Shown: one piece after another, positions 33,974 to 42,892 of the stretch
Position numbering within the stretch: position 1 is the first letter of the stretch
Layout: every line of letters begins with the position of its first letter
From: CAHJXF01 sp038225855
GTDB taxonomy: Bacteria > Pseudomonadota > Gammaproteobacteria > Burkholderiales > Burkholderiaceae_D
DNA: 64,000 nucleotides
NCBI GenBank assembly: GCA_038225855.1
Contig: JBBRQU010000021.1
Span: forward strand, 1 to 64,000
Direction: 5' to 3'
The notes under the pieces: model-generated
Told to the model about the DNA's origin: nothing
The model's input: only the letters and a program-made list of their open reading frames with translations
Databases searched by the model: none
Made by a program: the position numbers and the translations under genes

Positions 33974-35137
33974 TCACCGCGCGGCCCGCAGCGCCTTGAT
34001 CGTGCTCCCCAGCTCGATCACCGAATACGCGTAGAAATAGCTGCGGTTGTAGCGCGTGATCACGTGGAAGTTCTGCGTGCCTGCCAAATATCCGACGATG
34101 GCATTGCCGCTTGCATCGCTGCCGCTCGGCAAGTCGATCAGCGCGAAACGTGCGTCGGGCGGTGGCGAGGGCGCCGCAAATCCCGCCGCGACCAGATCGG
34201 CATACGCATAGCCCGGCACGCTGCCGGCACTCACCATCGAAGCGATGCTCGCCGCTTGCAGGGGGTCGATATTCTGTGCGCGCACGAGAGGGACATGCGT
34301 CGCGAGGTCGCGCACCCATCCGTGCTGCGAGAGAAAGTTGGCGACGCTGCCGATCACGTCGGACACGCTGCCCACGAGATCGATGCGGCCGTCGCCGTCG
34401 TAGTCGATGGCGTAGCGCAGGATGCTGCCCGGCATGAATTGCGGCATGCCGATCGCGCCGGCATACGAGCCGCGCAGCCCGCCCATGGCTGCGGTCACGT
34501 CGTGCGCTGCGCGCGCTTCGTTTCGGGTCAGGACCAACGCATCGGTCAACTGCTCGCGAAAGAAAGCCGAGCGGTCGCGCTCCTTGTTCGGATAGTCGAA
34601 CGCCAGAGTCGTCAACGCGTCGATGACGCGAAAGCTGCCGGTGTTGCGGCCATAGACGGTCTCGACGCCGAGGATGCCTACCACGATTTCCGGCGGCACG
34701 CCGAAGTCGCGCTGGGCGCGTTCGAGCGGCGCCGCGTTGTCGTCCCAGAACCTGAAGCCCGAGCCCAGGCGCAGCGGCTCGACAAAGCGCGCACGATAGA
34801 CCTTCCAGTCGCGCCTGACGCTCGTGGTCGCGGGCATCATCAGGCGCGCCGCGGTTGCGCTGTAGCGTGCATCGGCGAACAGGCGTATCAGCGCGTCTCG
34901 TGCAAAGCCTTCGCGTGCGACGAGTCCGTCGATGTAGTCGAGCACGTCGGGACGCTGCGAATAGTCGACCTGGGGCGACGCAATTTTCGACGCGGCCTGC
35001 GTTGCAAGCTTCCTAGCGGCCGGCTTCCTGCGTGGATGCTTCGCCGCGACGCTCGCGCGAGGACTGGCGATTGCCATGACGCCGAGCGCGGCTGACAGCG
35101 CGGCGGCATTGCAGAAGCGCCGTCGAGCGAACGTCAT
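33974..35137 (-). CDS. mltB: Lytic murein transglycosylase B
   Basis: A peptidoglycan-cleaving enzyme that forms 1,6-anhydromuramyl ends. It is 387 residues. The catalytic Glu159 lies in GILGVETVYGRNTG; downstream are GAIGMPQFMPGSILRYAIDYDGDGRIDLVGSVSDVIGSVANFL (family signature with an EF-hand-like Asp cluster) and a C-terminal NFHVITRYNRSYFYAYSVIELG. The N-terminus has ARRRFCNAAALSAALGVMAIASPR, a signal peptide with a twin-arginine-like RRRF and no lipobox. The ATG at 35137 is 1 bp after the stop of the upstream transglutaminase gene, so it ends a moxR-DUF58-tgpA-mltB operon. Confidence 0.93.
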   Translation of the reverse strand: MTFARRRFCNAAALSAALGVMAIASPRASVAAKHPRRKPAARKLATQAASKIASPQVDYSQRPDVLDYIDGLVAREGFARDALIRLFADARYSATAARLMMPATTSVRRDWKVYRARFVEPLRLGSGFRFWDDNAAPLERAQRDFGVPPEIVVGILGVETVYGRNTGSFRVIDALTTLAFDYPNKERDRSAFFREQLTDALVLTRNEARAAHDVTAAMGGLRGSYAGAIGMPQFMPGSILRYAIDYDGDGRIDLVGSVSDVIGSVANFLSQHGWVRDLATHVPLVRAQNIDPLQAASIASMVSAGSVPGYAYADLVAAGFAAPSPPPDARFALIDLPSGSDASGNAIVGYLAGTQNFHVITRYNRSYFYAYSVIELGSTIKALRAAR

Positions 35138-35138
35138 G

Positions 35139-37349
35139 TCAGCTGCGCAGCGCCGCGACGCTCGCGGCGAAGCGCGCACGCAAGGTCACCGCCGCGCCGG
35201 CGGCGGCGTCATGGCGCGCGTAGCGCAGTTGTTCATAGAGCGCGATCGTCGTGTCGGCTCGTGCGCGCAGCGTCTCGGGCAAGCGCTCGCGGATCCGCGC
35301 GAGATAGGAACGCGGTCCTTCGGACGCACGGCGCTCGCTCGACAATGCGAGCGCTTCGTGCGCATTGCCGTTCGACATCGCTTTGCGCCGCGCCGCGCGC
35401 GCCAGGGTCGCGCACGCCTTGTCGAACAGCATCGCGACCGGGTCGGGCCTGACGCGACGAAACAGCGTCAGCGCGCCGATGCCCGCAAGCAGCGTGCCGA
35501 ACGCGACGATCAATGCGATCGTCAACGTCTGCCAATCGATCTTCTCGATGCCCAGTCCCGAAAACAGGCCGCTCTGACGATCGGCGTTGTACGCGAGCAC
35601 CCATTGGTTCCACGAATTGCCAATCGCATCCCAGTTGAAGCGCGTCTTCTGCAACAGGTTCGAAAGCCACGAACCCGGCGCGCCGAATCCCGCGAAGCCT
35701 TGCGCGTCGCCGAGCGCTTCGGCCGCACCGCGCTCGATGCGATCGGGAGCGACCGCCGCGGTCGGATCGATGCGCAGCCATCCCTGACCGGGCAGCCACA
35801 CTTCGGCCCATGCATGCGCGTCGCGTTGCCTCACTTCGAGAAATCCATCGACCGGATTGATTTCGCCGCCCTGATAGCCGGTGACGACGCGCGCCGGGAT
35901 GTCGAGCGCACGCATCAGGACCACGAACGCGCTCGCATAGTGTTCGCAGAAGCCGCGCTTGGTATCGAACAGAAACTCGTCGACCGACTCGCGACCGAGC
36001 GGCGGCGGATCGAGCGTGTAGACAAATCCCTGAGTGCGAATCATCGCGATCACGCGATCGATCAGCCTGCGGTTGTGGCGCGCTTCGTCGGTCGGACCCG
36101 GCGCACTTTGCTCGGCTCGACTCCCATCGGCCTTCAACTGCGCGGCTTGCATCCGCGCCGCGAACGCGTGCGTGCGCGGATTGAAACCGGGCGGCAGTTC
36201 GAGCCAGTCCTGCAGGCGCGCTCGGCTCTCGTCGACGCCCACGCGATAGCGCGTGTACGAGCGCGCGCTGTAGAGCGCGCGTTCGCGAATCAGGCTGTCG
36301 CTGACGACCTGCAGATCGGGGCGCACCCGCGCACTCAAGGGCGGCGTCGTCGATAGCGCGGCGGGCCGCTCGCGCAACACGTCGAGCGCGAACAACCACG
36401 GCCGGTTGCTCGGCTCGAGCGTCACGCTGTAGTCCACCGCCGACGCGGAATCGACCGTGATGTTGCGCGCGCTGTTGCGTGATTCCGCGACGCGACGCGC
36501 GCTCTCGAAGAGCGGCGTCCAGGTGCGCCCGTCGAATTCCCCGAACACCGGGCCGCGCCAATAGCGCTCCGCGGAGGTCGGCATGCGACCCGTGAAGCGC
36601 ACACGAAACGCCATCTCGCGCGACTCCGACAATCGACCGAAACTTCCCGGCGACATGCTGTCCGACAAGCCGGTCTTCGCGGCATAGGCATCGCTCGGCA
36701 ATCCCCACAGCGGACCGTCGATGCGCGGAAAGAGCACGAACAGCGCGGCCATCAGCGGCAACGCATAGAGCACCAGCCGCGCGGCGATCGTGGCCTTCAC
36801 GCGCCAGCGCGGTTCACGCGATGCGAACTGCGCCGACACCAGTGCCGTCACCAGCATCCACACGCCCACGATCAGCACGCCTGCCATCGCCATCGACTGC
36901 GATTCGAACAGCGCGGTCAGCATCACGAACAGGCACAAAAAGATGACGACGAAAATGTCGCGGCGCGCCCGCATCTCGAGCAGCTTCAGTCCGAGCAGCA
37001 ACACCACGAACGCGACGCCCGCGTCCTTGCCGAAGATGGTTCGATATTGCAGCCACACCGCGATGCCGGCCACACACGTCAATGCGATCGGCAAGAGGCG
37101 ATGCGACAGGCGATGACCGCGCCAGGTGATGTACGCGCGCCACGCGACCAGCGACGCGACCGCAGCGCTGACCCACAGCGGCAGCACGAGCGCGTGCGGC
37201 GCGAGCACCCAGACGAGCGTGAGCAGAAGCCACAGGATGTCGCGCACTTCGCGCTCGCGTCGGGCGATCGCGGCGACCATGCGCGAGCCGAGGCGGCCGC
37301 GTGGCGCCGGCGGCAGCGGCGATAAGGACGACTGCGCCAGCGTGCTCAT
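35139..37349 (-). CDS. TgpA-type membrane transglutaminase (DUF3488, transglutaminase core, DUF4129)
   Basis: A 736-residue inner-membrane protein. The N-terminal DUF3488 domain has about six transmembrane helices between residues 35 and 205 (DILWLLLTLVWVLAPHALVLPLW and following). A large periplasmic region holds the transglutaminase core with Cys (RGFCEHYASAFVVLMRA), His (RDAHAWAEVWLPGQGW) and Asp (RIDPTAAV). A last membrane helix and a C-terminal helical domain follow. TgpA of Pseudomonas aeruginosa is the best known member. The ATG overlaps the DUF58 stop (ATGA). The substrate is unknown, but the mltB neighbour suggests a cell-envelope role. Confidence 0.92.
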   Translation of the reverse strand: MSTLAQSSLSPLPPAPRGRLGSRMVAAIARREREVRDILWLLLTLVWVLAPHALVLPLWVSAAVASLVAWRAYITWRGHRLSHRLLPIALTCVAGIAVWLQYRTIFGKDAGVAFVVLLLGLKLLEMRARRDIFVVIFLCLFVMLTALFESQSMAMAGVLIVGVWMLVTALVSAQFASREPRWRVKATIAARLVLYALPLMAALFVLFPRIDGPLWGLPSDAYAAKTGLSDSMSPGSFGRLSESREMAFRVRFTGRMPTSAERYWRGPVFGEFDGRTWTPLFESARRVAESRNSARNITVDSASAVDYSVTLEPSNRPWLFALDVLRERPAALSTTPPLSARVRPDLQVVSDSLIRERALYSARSYTRYRVGVDESRARLQDWLELPPGFNPRTHAFAARMQAAQLKADGSRAEQSAPGPTDEARHNRRLIDRVIAMIRTQGFVYTLDPPPLGRESVDEFLFDTKRGFCEHYASAFVVLMRALDIPARVVTGYQGGEINPVDGFLEVRQRDAHAWAEVWLPGQGWLRIDPTAAVAPDRIERGAAEALGDAQGFAGFGAPGSWLSNLLQKTRFNWDAIGNSWNQWVLAYNADRQSGLFSGLGIEKIDWQTLTIALIVAFGTLLAGIGALTLFRRVRPDPVAMLFDKACATLARAARRKAMSNGNAHEALALSSERRASEGPRSYLARIRERLPETLRARADTTIALYEQLRYARHDAAAGAAVTLRARFAASVAALRS

Positions 37350-38404
37350 CGCGTGAAGAGAGCAAGCGCTTCGAGGCACGCCGCGCGGTGGGCGGATCCG
37401 CGATTCGGTGCGATGCGAAAGCCGGGCAAGTCGAGGCCATAGCGCATCGCCTGCGCCTCGGCGTCGAGCACCCAGCGCGCGATGAGCGAGAGGGCGGCCT
37501 CCGCGTCATCCTCATGTGCGTCTCGATGCGCATCTCCATGCGCGACCGTGTGCGCCAGTGCGGCCTCGAGGCTCAACCACGCCTCGCCGCTCGCGCCGCC
37601 GTCGAACAGCTTCGTGAGCGGCCGGCCTTCGGGATTGCGCGCCATCGCGCGCCACGCGATGTGTCGCACCGGATCGCCCGGCGCATACGCACGCAGCCCA
37701 GCGAAGTCTTCGCTGCCGCGCACGCGATGCGCAAGCGCTTCACGACCGTCGCCTTGCGCGAACGGAAACGGAACGCCGGGTTCGGCGGGACGCGGATAGA
37801 CGAGCGCGAAAAGATCGGGCTGCCAGTAACTCCAGGCGCGCCACAAGCCGAGCGGAAAACGCGTCGCGAGCGTGATGCGCGGCATCGGTTGCAGGCCGCG
37901 CCTGCCGGTCGGCACGGGGATCGTCACGTCCTCTTCGAATCCCGCGGCGGGATCGCAGGGAACGCTCTGCGCGAGACCGTCGAACGTGAGTTCGACCGCA
38001 TACCGATCGAAGGCCGCCGCGTTGCGAATCACCAGTCGATAGTCGGCCGGCTCGCCCGCGAACACCGGGTCGACGCGCAACGGCCGCAGATGCAGATGCG
38101 CCAGATTGCGGAACGTCAACAGCATGCCGATCCACGCGATGCCGACGACCATGAAAGTCAGAGCGAAGCCGAGCGACAGCGAATAGTTGATCGAGCCGAG
38201 CAGGAGCGCGACCAGCATGAGCGCAAGCATCAGCCCCGCACGCGTGGGCAGGATGAAGACGCGGCGCTGATTGAGAAAGACCTCGCCGGCTTCCGTGCCG
38301 CGCGGCTGGAAGATCATCGTCGCGACGCGCCGGCCGACGCGCGTCTGCGCGATACGTGCGCGCAGTCCGGACGGAGCGGTCGTGAAGGTCGCGGACGAAA
38401 GCAT
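37346..38404 (-). CDS. DUF58 domain protein
   Basis: A 352-residue protein with two adjacent transmembrane helices (RAGLMLALMLVALLLGSINYSLSLGFALTFMVVGIAWIGMLLTF, about residues 50-95). A DUF58 domain carries the signature LRAYAPGDPVRHIAWRAMARNPEGRPLTKLF near residue 245. The ATG at 38404 is 7 bp after the MoxR stop; the long upstream open frame lies inside moxR and is rejected. DUF58 proteins usually partner MoxR ATPases and membrane transglutaminases, exactly the order seen here. Confidence 0.9.
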   Translation of the reverse strand: MLSSATFTTAPSGLRARIAQTRVGRRVATMIFQPRGTEAGEVFLNQRRVFILPTRAGLMLALMLVALLLGSINYSLSLGFALTFMVVGIAWIGMLLTFRNLAHLHLRPLRVDPVFAGEPADYRLVIRNAAAFDRYAVELTFDGLAQSVPCDPAAGFEEDVTIPVPTGRRGLQPMPRITLATRFPLGLWRAWSYWQPDLFALVYPRPAEPGVPFPFAQGDGREALAHRVRGSEDFAGLRAYAPGDPVRHIAWRAMARNPEGRPLTKLFDGGASGEAWLSLEAALAHTVAHGDAHRDAHEDDAEAALSLIARWVLDAEAQAMRYGLDLPGFRIAPNRGSAHRAACLEALALFTR

Positions 38405-38411
38405 CGAATCT

Positions 38412-39374
38412 TCAGGACACGGACACGGTGGCGAGCAACTGCAGCGCCGACTCGCGCTGCGCGACATGCGAAGCGCCGCTGGTCGCCAACGGCCGCAGGC
38501 GATGATTGACGACCGGCACCCACACCGCCTGCACGTCTTCGGGCAACACGTGGTCCCGTTGCGCGAGCAACGCCCACGCGCGCGCGGCCTGCAGCAGAGC
38601 GAGCGCGCCGCGCGGCGATAGGCCTTCAGCGAAAGTCGCCGCATGACGGGTCGCCGCGACCAGCGCCTGGATGTAATCGAGCAGCGCGGACGACGCATGC
38701 ACACTGCGCACTTCCGCCTGGAGCGCGAGCAACTGCGCGGGATCGAGGATGCGCGTCAGCTTCTTCATCAAGAGGCGGGGGTCCTCGCCTTGGAGCAGCG
38801 CGCGCTCGGCGCGCGCATCGGGATAGCCGAGCGCGATGCACATCAGGAAGCGATCGAGCTGCGACTCGGGCAGCGGAAAAGTCCCGATCTGATGAAAGGG
38901 ATTCTGTGTGGCGATCACGAAGAAAGGCTCGGGCAACGCGCGCGTCGCGCCGTCGCACGAGACCTGGCGTTCCTCCATCGCTTCGAGCAACGCGCTTTGA
39001 GTTTTCGGCGTGGCGCGATTGACCTCGTCGGCGAGCAGGATCTCCGAGAAGATCGGGCCGGGATGGAACACGAAACGACCCGTCGGTCCCGAGGCCGCCA
39101 TCGAACCCGAACCCGCGTCCTCGCGTCGTTCGTAAATCGATACGCCAACGATATCGGACGGCAACAGGTCGCTGGTGAATTGCACACGCGAGAAGCGCAG
39201 GCCGAGCGAGACTGCCAGCGCATGGGCGAGCGTGGTCTTGCCCACGCCCGGAAGGTCTTCGATCAGCAAGTGGCCGCCCGCGAGCAGGCACGTCACGCAT
39301 TGTCGGATGGCGAAGTCCTTGCCGAGAATGACTTCGGACACTTGCGCGATGAGAGCGTCGAGGGATTTGTGCAT
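38412..39374 (-). CDS. MoxR family AAA+ ATPase
   Basis: A chaperone-like AAA+ ATPase of 320 residues. Walker A is DLPGVGKTTLA, Walker B LLADEVNRATPKTQSALLEAMEE, sensor 1 ATQNPFHQIGTFPLPESQLDRF, and there is a C-terminal lid with LSPRGALALLQAARAWALL. I use the ATG at 39374 (MHKSLDALIAQVSEVILGK); an ATG at 39392 would add six residues. It heads the operon with DUF58, the membrane transglutaminase and mltB. MoxR proteins assist maturation or assembly of partner proteins, here probably the DUF58 and TgpA products. Confidence 0.92.
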   Translation of the reverse strand: MHKSLDALIAQVSEVILGKDFAIRQCVTCLLAGGHLLIEDLPGVGKTTLAHALAVSLGLRFSRVQFTSDLLPSDIVGVSIYERREDAGSGSMAASGPTGRFVFHPGPIFSEILLADEVNRATPKTQSALLEAMEERQVSCDGATRALPEPFFVIATQNPFHQIGTFPLPESQLDRFLMCIALGYPDARAERALLQGEDPRLLMKKLTRILDPAQLLALQAEVRSVHASSALLDYIQALVAATRHAATFAEGLSPRGALALLQAARAWALLAQRDHVLPEDVQAVWVPVVNHRLRPLATSGASHVAQRESALQLLATVSVS

Positions 39375-39404
39375 GAGCGGCGATTTTCGCATGGCACGTT
39401 GGTT

Positions 39405-39482
39405 GTCATTCCGAGCACGCGAGGAATCCCATCAGCTCAGGGGTGTGATGCGGGTGGGATTGGTCTCTTCGTTCGGAATGAC
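39405..39482. repeat. Second palindromic intergenic repeat type (GTCATTCCGA arms)
   Basis: GTCATTCCGA and TCGGAATGAC are perfect inverted arms; GGAATCCCATC and GGGATTGG form inner partial arms. It differs in core sequence from the GAAGGCCGG family. It lies in the divergent region between moxR and the deacetylase gene. Confidence 0.75.
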
Positions 39483-39557
39483 GGGGAAGGTTTGAGCTCG
39501 GGCATAATCATTCGCTCCGCCGCGCCATCGTCATCATCCTTCGACACCAACGCACTC

Positions 39558-40556
39558 ATGGAAGACTCTGTCGGCATCGCTACCGACGCCGCCCCGACAT
39601 CGACCCACGCCGCGGTGGGCACAAGGCGTGGAACCGCCACGGCCTGGTACTCGCACCCGGATTGTTCGGCTCACGAAATGGGCTCGTGGCATCCCGAGTG
39701 TCCCGCGCGCCTGGCCGCGATCGAAGACCGCATGATCGCGAGCGGGCTTGCCGACCTCGTCATGCATGAAGAAGTCCCGTTAGCCGAAGACGCCGATCTG
39801 CTGCGCGTCCATACCCGGCATCATCTCGACGAAATCCGCAACGCCGCGCCCGAGTCGGGTTACTCGGCGCTCGACGCGGACACGATGATGTGTCCGGCCA
39901 CCGTGCGCGCCGTGTGGCGCGCGGCCGGGGCCGCGGTCGCCGCGACCGATGCGGTGATCGAAGGGCGCGCGCGCAATGCGTTCTGCAGCGTGCGCCCGCC
40001 GGGACATCATGCGACCCGCACGCATGCGATGGGCTTCTGCTTCGTCAACAACGTCGCTGTGGCGGCGCGTCGTGCGCTCGACGTGCACGGTCTGGAGCGC
40101 GTTGCGATCGTGGACTTCGACGTCCATCACGGCAACGGCACCGAGGACATTTTTTCGGGCGACGAGCGCGTGCTGATGACGAGCTTCTTCCAGCACCCCT
40201 TCTATCCGTACAGCGGTGCCGACCATCCCGCCAAGAACATGATCAACGTGCCGCTGCCCGCGTATTCCGGCGGCGATGCGGTGCGCGCTGTGGTCGAGTC
40301 CAAATGGTTGCCGGCGCTCGAAGCCTTCCGCCCGCAGATGATCTTCATCTCTGCGGGCTTCGACGCCCATCGCGAGGACGACCTCGGCCAGATGCGGCTG
40401 GTCGAAGCCGACTACGTGTGGATCACCGAGAACCTGATGGATGTCGCCGAGCGCCACGCAAAAGGCCGCATCGTGAGTTCGCTCGAAGGCGGCTACAACC
40501 TGTCCGCGCTCGGACGCAGCGTCGCTGCGCATGTGAAGACACTGAGCGAGCGCTGA
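39558..40556 (+). CDS. Histone deacetylase / acetoin utilisation family deacetylase
   Basis: A 332-residue zinc-dependent deacetylase-fold protein. Motifs: HPECPARLAAIEDRM, RPPGHHATRTHAMGFCFVNNVAVAA, the metal site DFDVHHGNGTEDIF, FISAGFDAHREDDLG and SLEGGYNLSALG. Bacterial members remove acetyl groups from lysine, polyamines or related amides; the substrate cannot be inferred. The ATG at 39558 precedes a roughly 25-residue Ala/Thr-rich extension before the core. It lies directly upstream of etfBA, but a regulatory palindrome lies between them. Confidence 0.92.
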   Translation: MEDSVGIATDAAPTSTHAAVGTRRGTATAWYSHPDCSAHEMGSWHPECPARLAAIEDRMIASGLADLVMHEEVPLAEDADLLRVHTRHHLDEIRNAAPESGYSALDADTMMCPATVRAVWRAAGAAVAATDAVIEGRARNAFCSVRPPGHHATRTHAMGFCFVNNVAVAARRALDVHGLERVAIVDFDVHHGNGTEDIFSGDERVLMTSFFQHPFYPYSGADHPAKNMINVPLPAYSGGDAVRAVVESKWLPALEAFRPQMIFISAGFDAHREDDLGQMRLVEADYVWITENLMDVAERHAKGRIVSSLEGGYNLSALGRSVAAHVKTLSER

Positions 40557-40582
40557 GCCTTCCTTCATGCGCACATCCCTGA

Positions 40583-40602
40583 AATAGAACGATCGTGCTA
40601 TT
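40583..40602. promoter_or_regulatory. Palindromic operator-like site upstream of etfB
   Basis: AATAGAACGATCGTGCTATT is a 20-bp palindrome with a single mismatched symmetric pair and a perfect ACGATCGT centre, 45 bp before the etfB ATG. Its size and form fit TetR-family regulators that control fatty-acid or branched-chain acyl-CoA oxidation genes in proteobacteria. No such regulator gene is in the window. Confidence 0.6.
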
Positions 40603-40647
40603 CTGCTCCGCCCTGATCAGCCGAAGAAATTTGCCCACAGGAACGTC

Positions 40648-41397
40648 ATGAAAATTCTCGTACCCGTCAAGAGAGTCGTCGACTACAACGTCAAGGTGCG
40701 CGTCAAGGCGGACCAGAGCGGCGTGGACATCGCCAACGTCAAGATGTCGATGAATCCCTTCGATGAAATCGCCATCGAGGAAGCGGTGCGCCTGAAGGAA
40801 AAAGGCATCGCAACGGAAATCATCGCGGTCTCGTGCGGCGTGACCCAATGCCAGGAAACGCTGCGCACGGCGATGGCGATCGGCGCCGATCGCGGCATCC
40901 TCGTCGAATGCGCCGATGAGCTGCAACCGCTGGCGGTCGCCAAGATACTCAAGGCTCTGGTCGACAAGGAACAGCCGCAGCTCGTGATCCTCGGCAAGCA
41001 GGCGATCGACGACGACAGCAACCAGACCGGACAGATGCTCGCCGCGCTGGCCGAGATGCCGCAGGCCACGTTCGCGTCGAAGGTGGAAGTCGCCGATGGC
41101 AAGGTGACGGTGACGCGCGAAGTCGATGGCGGGCTCGAGACGATCGCGTTGACCTTGCCTGCGATCGTCACCACAGACCTGCGCCTGAACGAGCCGCGCT
41201 ACGTGACGCTGCCCAACATCATGAAGGCCAAGAAGAAGACCCTCGACATCGTCAAGCCCGCCGATCTGGGCGTCGATGTCGCGCCGCGGCTGAAGACTCT
41301 CAAGGTCGCTGAGCCGCCCGCGCGCAAGGCCGGCATCAAGGTGCCCGACGTAGCGACGCTGGTTGCCAAACTCAAGAACGAAGCGAAGGTGATCTGA
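40648..41397 (+). CDS. etfB: Electron transfer flavoprotein, beta subunit
   Basis: The AMP-binding subunit of ETF, which passes electrons from acyl-CoA dehydrogenases to ETF-quinone oxidoreductase. It is 249 residues: MKILVPVKRVVDYNVKVRVK, MSMNPFDEIAIEEAVRLKEKG, the AMP/ADP site LGKQAIDDDSNQTGQMLAAL, and the recognition loop region RYVTLPNIMKAKKKTLD that docks partner dehydrogenases. It is preceded by ACAGGAACGTC as ribosome-binding region. Its TGA shares one base with the etfA start (TGATG). Confidence 0.97.
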   Translation: MKILVPVKRVVDYNVKVRVKADQSGVDIANVKMSMNPFDEIAIEEAVRLKEKGIATEIIAVSCGVTQCQETLRTAMAIGADRGILVECADELQPLAVAKILKALVDKEQPQLVILGKQAIDDDSNQTGQMLAALAEMPQATFASKVEVADGKVTVTREVDGGLETIALTLPAIVTTDLRLNEPRYVTLPNIMKAKKKTLDIVKPADLGVDVAPRLKTLKVAEPPARKAGIKVPDVATLVAKLKNEAKVI

Positions 41398-42329
41398 TGA
41401 CCGCACTCGTCATTGCCGAACACGACACGGCGACTCTCAAGGGTTCGACGCTCAACACCATCACCGCCGCTGTGGCCTGTGGCGGCGACGTGCATGTGCT
41501 GGTGGCCGGCGCCGGCGCGCATGCCGCGGCCGATGCGGTGGCGAAGGTCGCCGGCGTCTCGAAGGTCTTCTACGCCGACGCGCCGCACCTGGCCGACGGC
41601 CTCGCCGAAAACGTCACGGCCGAAGTGCTGGCGCTTGCGAAGGACTATTCGCACATCCTCTTTCCCGCGACCGCCTACGGCAAGAACATCGCGCCGCGCG
41701 TCGCCGCCAAGCTCGATGTCGCGCAGATCTCCGACATCATGACGGTCGAGTCGCCAGATACGTTCACGCGTCCGATCTATGCAGGCAACGCGATCGCGAC
41801 CGTGCAGGCGACCGATGCGATCAAGGTCATCACGGTGCGCACCACCGGATTCGACGCCGCGGCCGCGACGGGTGGCTCGGCCTCGGTCGAAGCCGCGGCG
41901 CCCGCGCCCGACTTCGGCAAGTCGTCGTTCGTCAGCCGCGAGATCGCCAAGCTCGATCGTCCCGAACTCACGGCCGCCAAGGTGATCGTGTCGGGCGGAC
42001 GCGGCGTGGGCAGCGGCGAGAACTACCACAAGGTCCTCGAGCCGCTCGCCGACAAGCTCGGCGCCGCGATGGGCGCCTCGCGCGCGGCGGTGGACGCGGG
42101 CTACGCGCCCAACGACTATCAGGTCGGGCAGACCGGCAAGATCGTCGCGCCGCAGCTCTATATCGCGGTTGGTATATCGGGCGCGATCCAGCATCTGGCG
42201 GGGATGAAGGACAGCAAGGTGATCGTCGCGATCAACAAGGATCCGGAAGCGCCGATCTTCGGGGTGGCGGACTATGGGTTGGTGGGAGATCTTAATACGC
42301 TGGTGCCGGAGTTGGTGGCGGCGCTTTGA
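41397..42329 (+). CDS. etfA: Electron transfer flavoprotein, alpha subunit
   Basis: The FAD-binding subunit of ETF, 310 residues. An N-terminal domain (TALVIAEHDTATLKGSTLNTITAA) is followed by the C-terminal FAD domain VIVSGGRGVGSGENY, QVGQTGKIVAPQLYIAVGISGAIQHLAGMKDSKVIVAINKDPEAPIF. Translationally coupled to etfB. An acyl-CoA dehydrogenase gene that would be a natural partner lies 1.7 kb downstream, beyond a low-GC islet. Confidence 0.97.
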   Translation: MTALVIAEHDTATLKGSTLNTITAAVACGGDVHVLVAGAGAHAAADAVAKVAGVSKVFYADAPHLADGLAENVTAEVLALAKDYSHILFPATAYGKNIAPRVAAKLDVAQISDIMTVESPDTFTRPIYAGNAIATVQATDAIKVITVRTTGFDAAAATGGSASVEAAAPAPDFGKSSFVSREIAKLDRPELTAAKVIVSGGRGVGSGENYHKVLEPLADKLGAAMGASRAAVDAGYAPNDYQVGQTGKIVAPQLYIAVGISGAIQHLAGMKDSKVIVAINKDPEAPIFGVADYGLVGDLNTLVPELVAAL

Positions 42330-42373
42330 GCACCGTTTTGCGTCGGGGCGTCCTGAAAGAACTGAGGTCACCA

Positions 42374-42811
42374 ATGCGGGCGATGTCGCTTCCTTTCATT
42401 GTTGCAATCACGTTGCTTTGGGCACAAGCGTCAGCGCAACCTGTCGGTGAAGACGAGAGAGTGCAGGTTGGAACTTTTGCTGCGGGGGAAAGATTCTCGG
42501 GTTCGAGAAAAGACCCGCAAATCGATTCCATCTTGTGGGACAAAGGTGATCTTCGCGTGAGGATGACTCACGCGGCTCCCTGCGGCTACCACGTGGTGGA
42601 CCCGTTCTGGGCGCAAGCGGAAGCCACGATCATTCTGCGATTCACATGGGTCAAGCCCACACTCAAAACACCAGATGCGACGACTCTGTGCCTGCAACAC
42701 GTCCAGGCATGGGTGTTCAGAATTCCCGATCGGAAGTACACGGTGCTCATTTCGGATTCTGTCCCGAGCTACAAAGTGGTTGCCAACACCGGTACCGTCG
42801 TCGATTTCTAG
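42374..42811 (+). CDS. Small exported protein of unknown function
   Basis: About 145 residues with a signal peptide (MRAMSLPFIVAITLLWAQASAQP). The mature part has two Cys (APCGYH, TTLCLQH) that may pair and a Trp-rich middle (FWAQAEATIILRFTWVKP). The open frame extends to 42326, overlapping etfA, but the signal peptide supports the ATG at 42374. Base composition is lower in GC than its neighbours, and it begins the accessory islet between etfA and the acyl-CoA dehydrogenase. No family recognised. Confidence 0.55.
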   Translation: MRAMSLPFIVAITLLWAQASAQPVGEDERVQVGTFAAGERFSGSRKDPQIDSILWDKGDLRVRMTHAAPCGYHVVDPFWAQAEATIILRFTWVKPTLKTPDATTLCLQHVQAWVFRIPDRKYTVLISDSVPSYKVVANTGTVVDF

Positions 42812-42870
42812 TCGCGGTGTGGCTTCGAAAGCCTGACCGATACATTGGGACGTCAATTTGACCGTCGCCA

Positions 42871-42888
42871 GTAATGTATATGCATTAC
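42871..42888. promoter_or_regulatory. Palindrome upstream of the brnT remnant, probable antitoxin operator
   Basis: GTAATGTATATGCATTAC is an 18-bp palindrome with one mismatched symmetric pair, 4 bp before the brnT ATG. A TTGACC (42858-42863) upstream could be the -35 element. BrnA-type antitoxins repress their own operon by binding such a palindrome. Confidence 0.6.
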
Positions 42889-42892
42889 GCCT

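Noticed and set aside
37346..38704. Longer version of the DUF58 gene starting inside moxR
   Set aside because: The first 100 residues would be Cys/Arg-rich antiphase translation of moxR; the start at 38404 matches gene spacing and family length.
42326..42373. Upstream GTG start for the small exported protein, overlapping etfA
   Set aside because: It would bury the signal peptide behind 16 residues; the internal ATG at 42374 gives a normal signal sequence.
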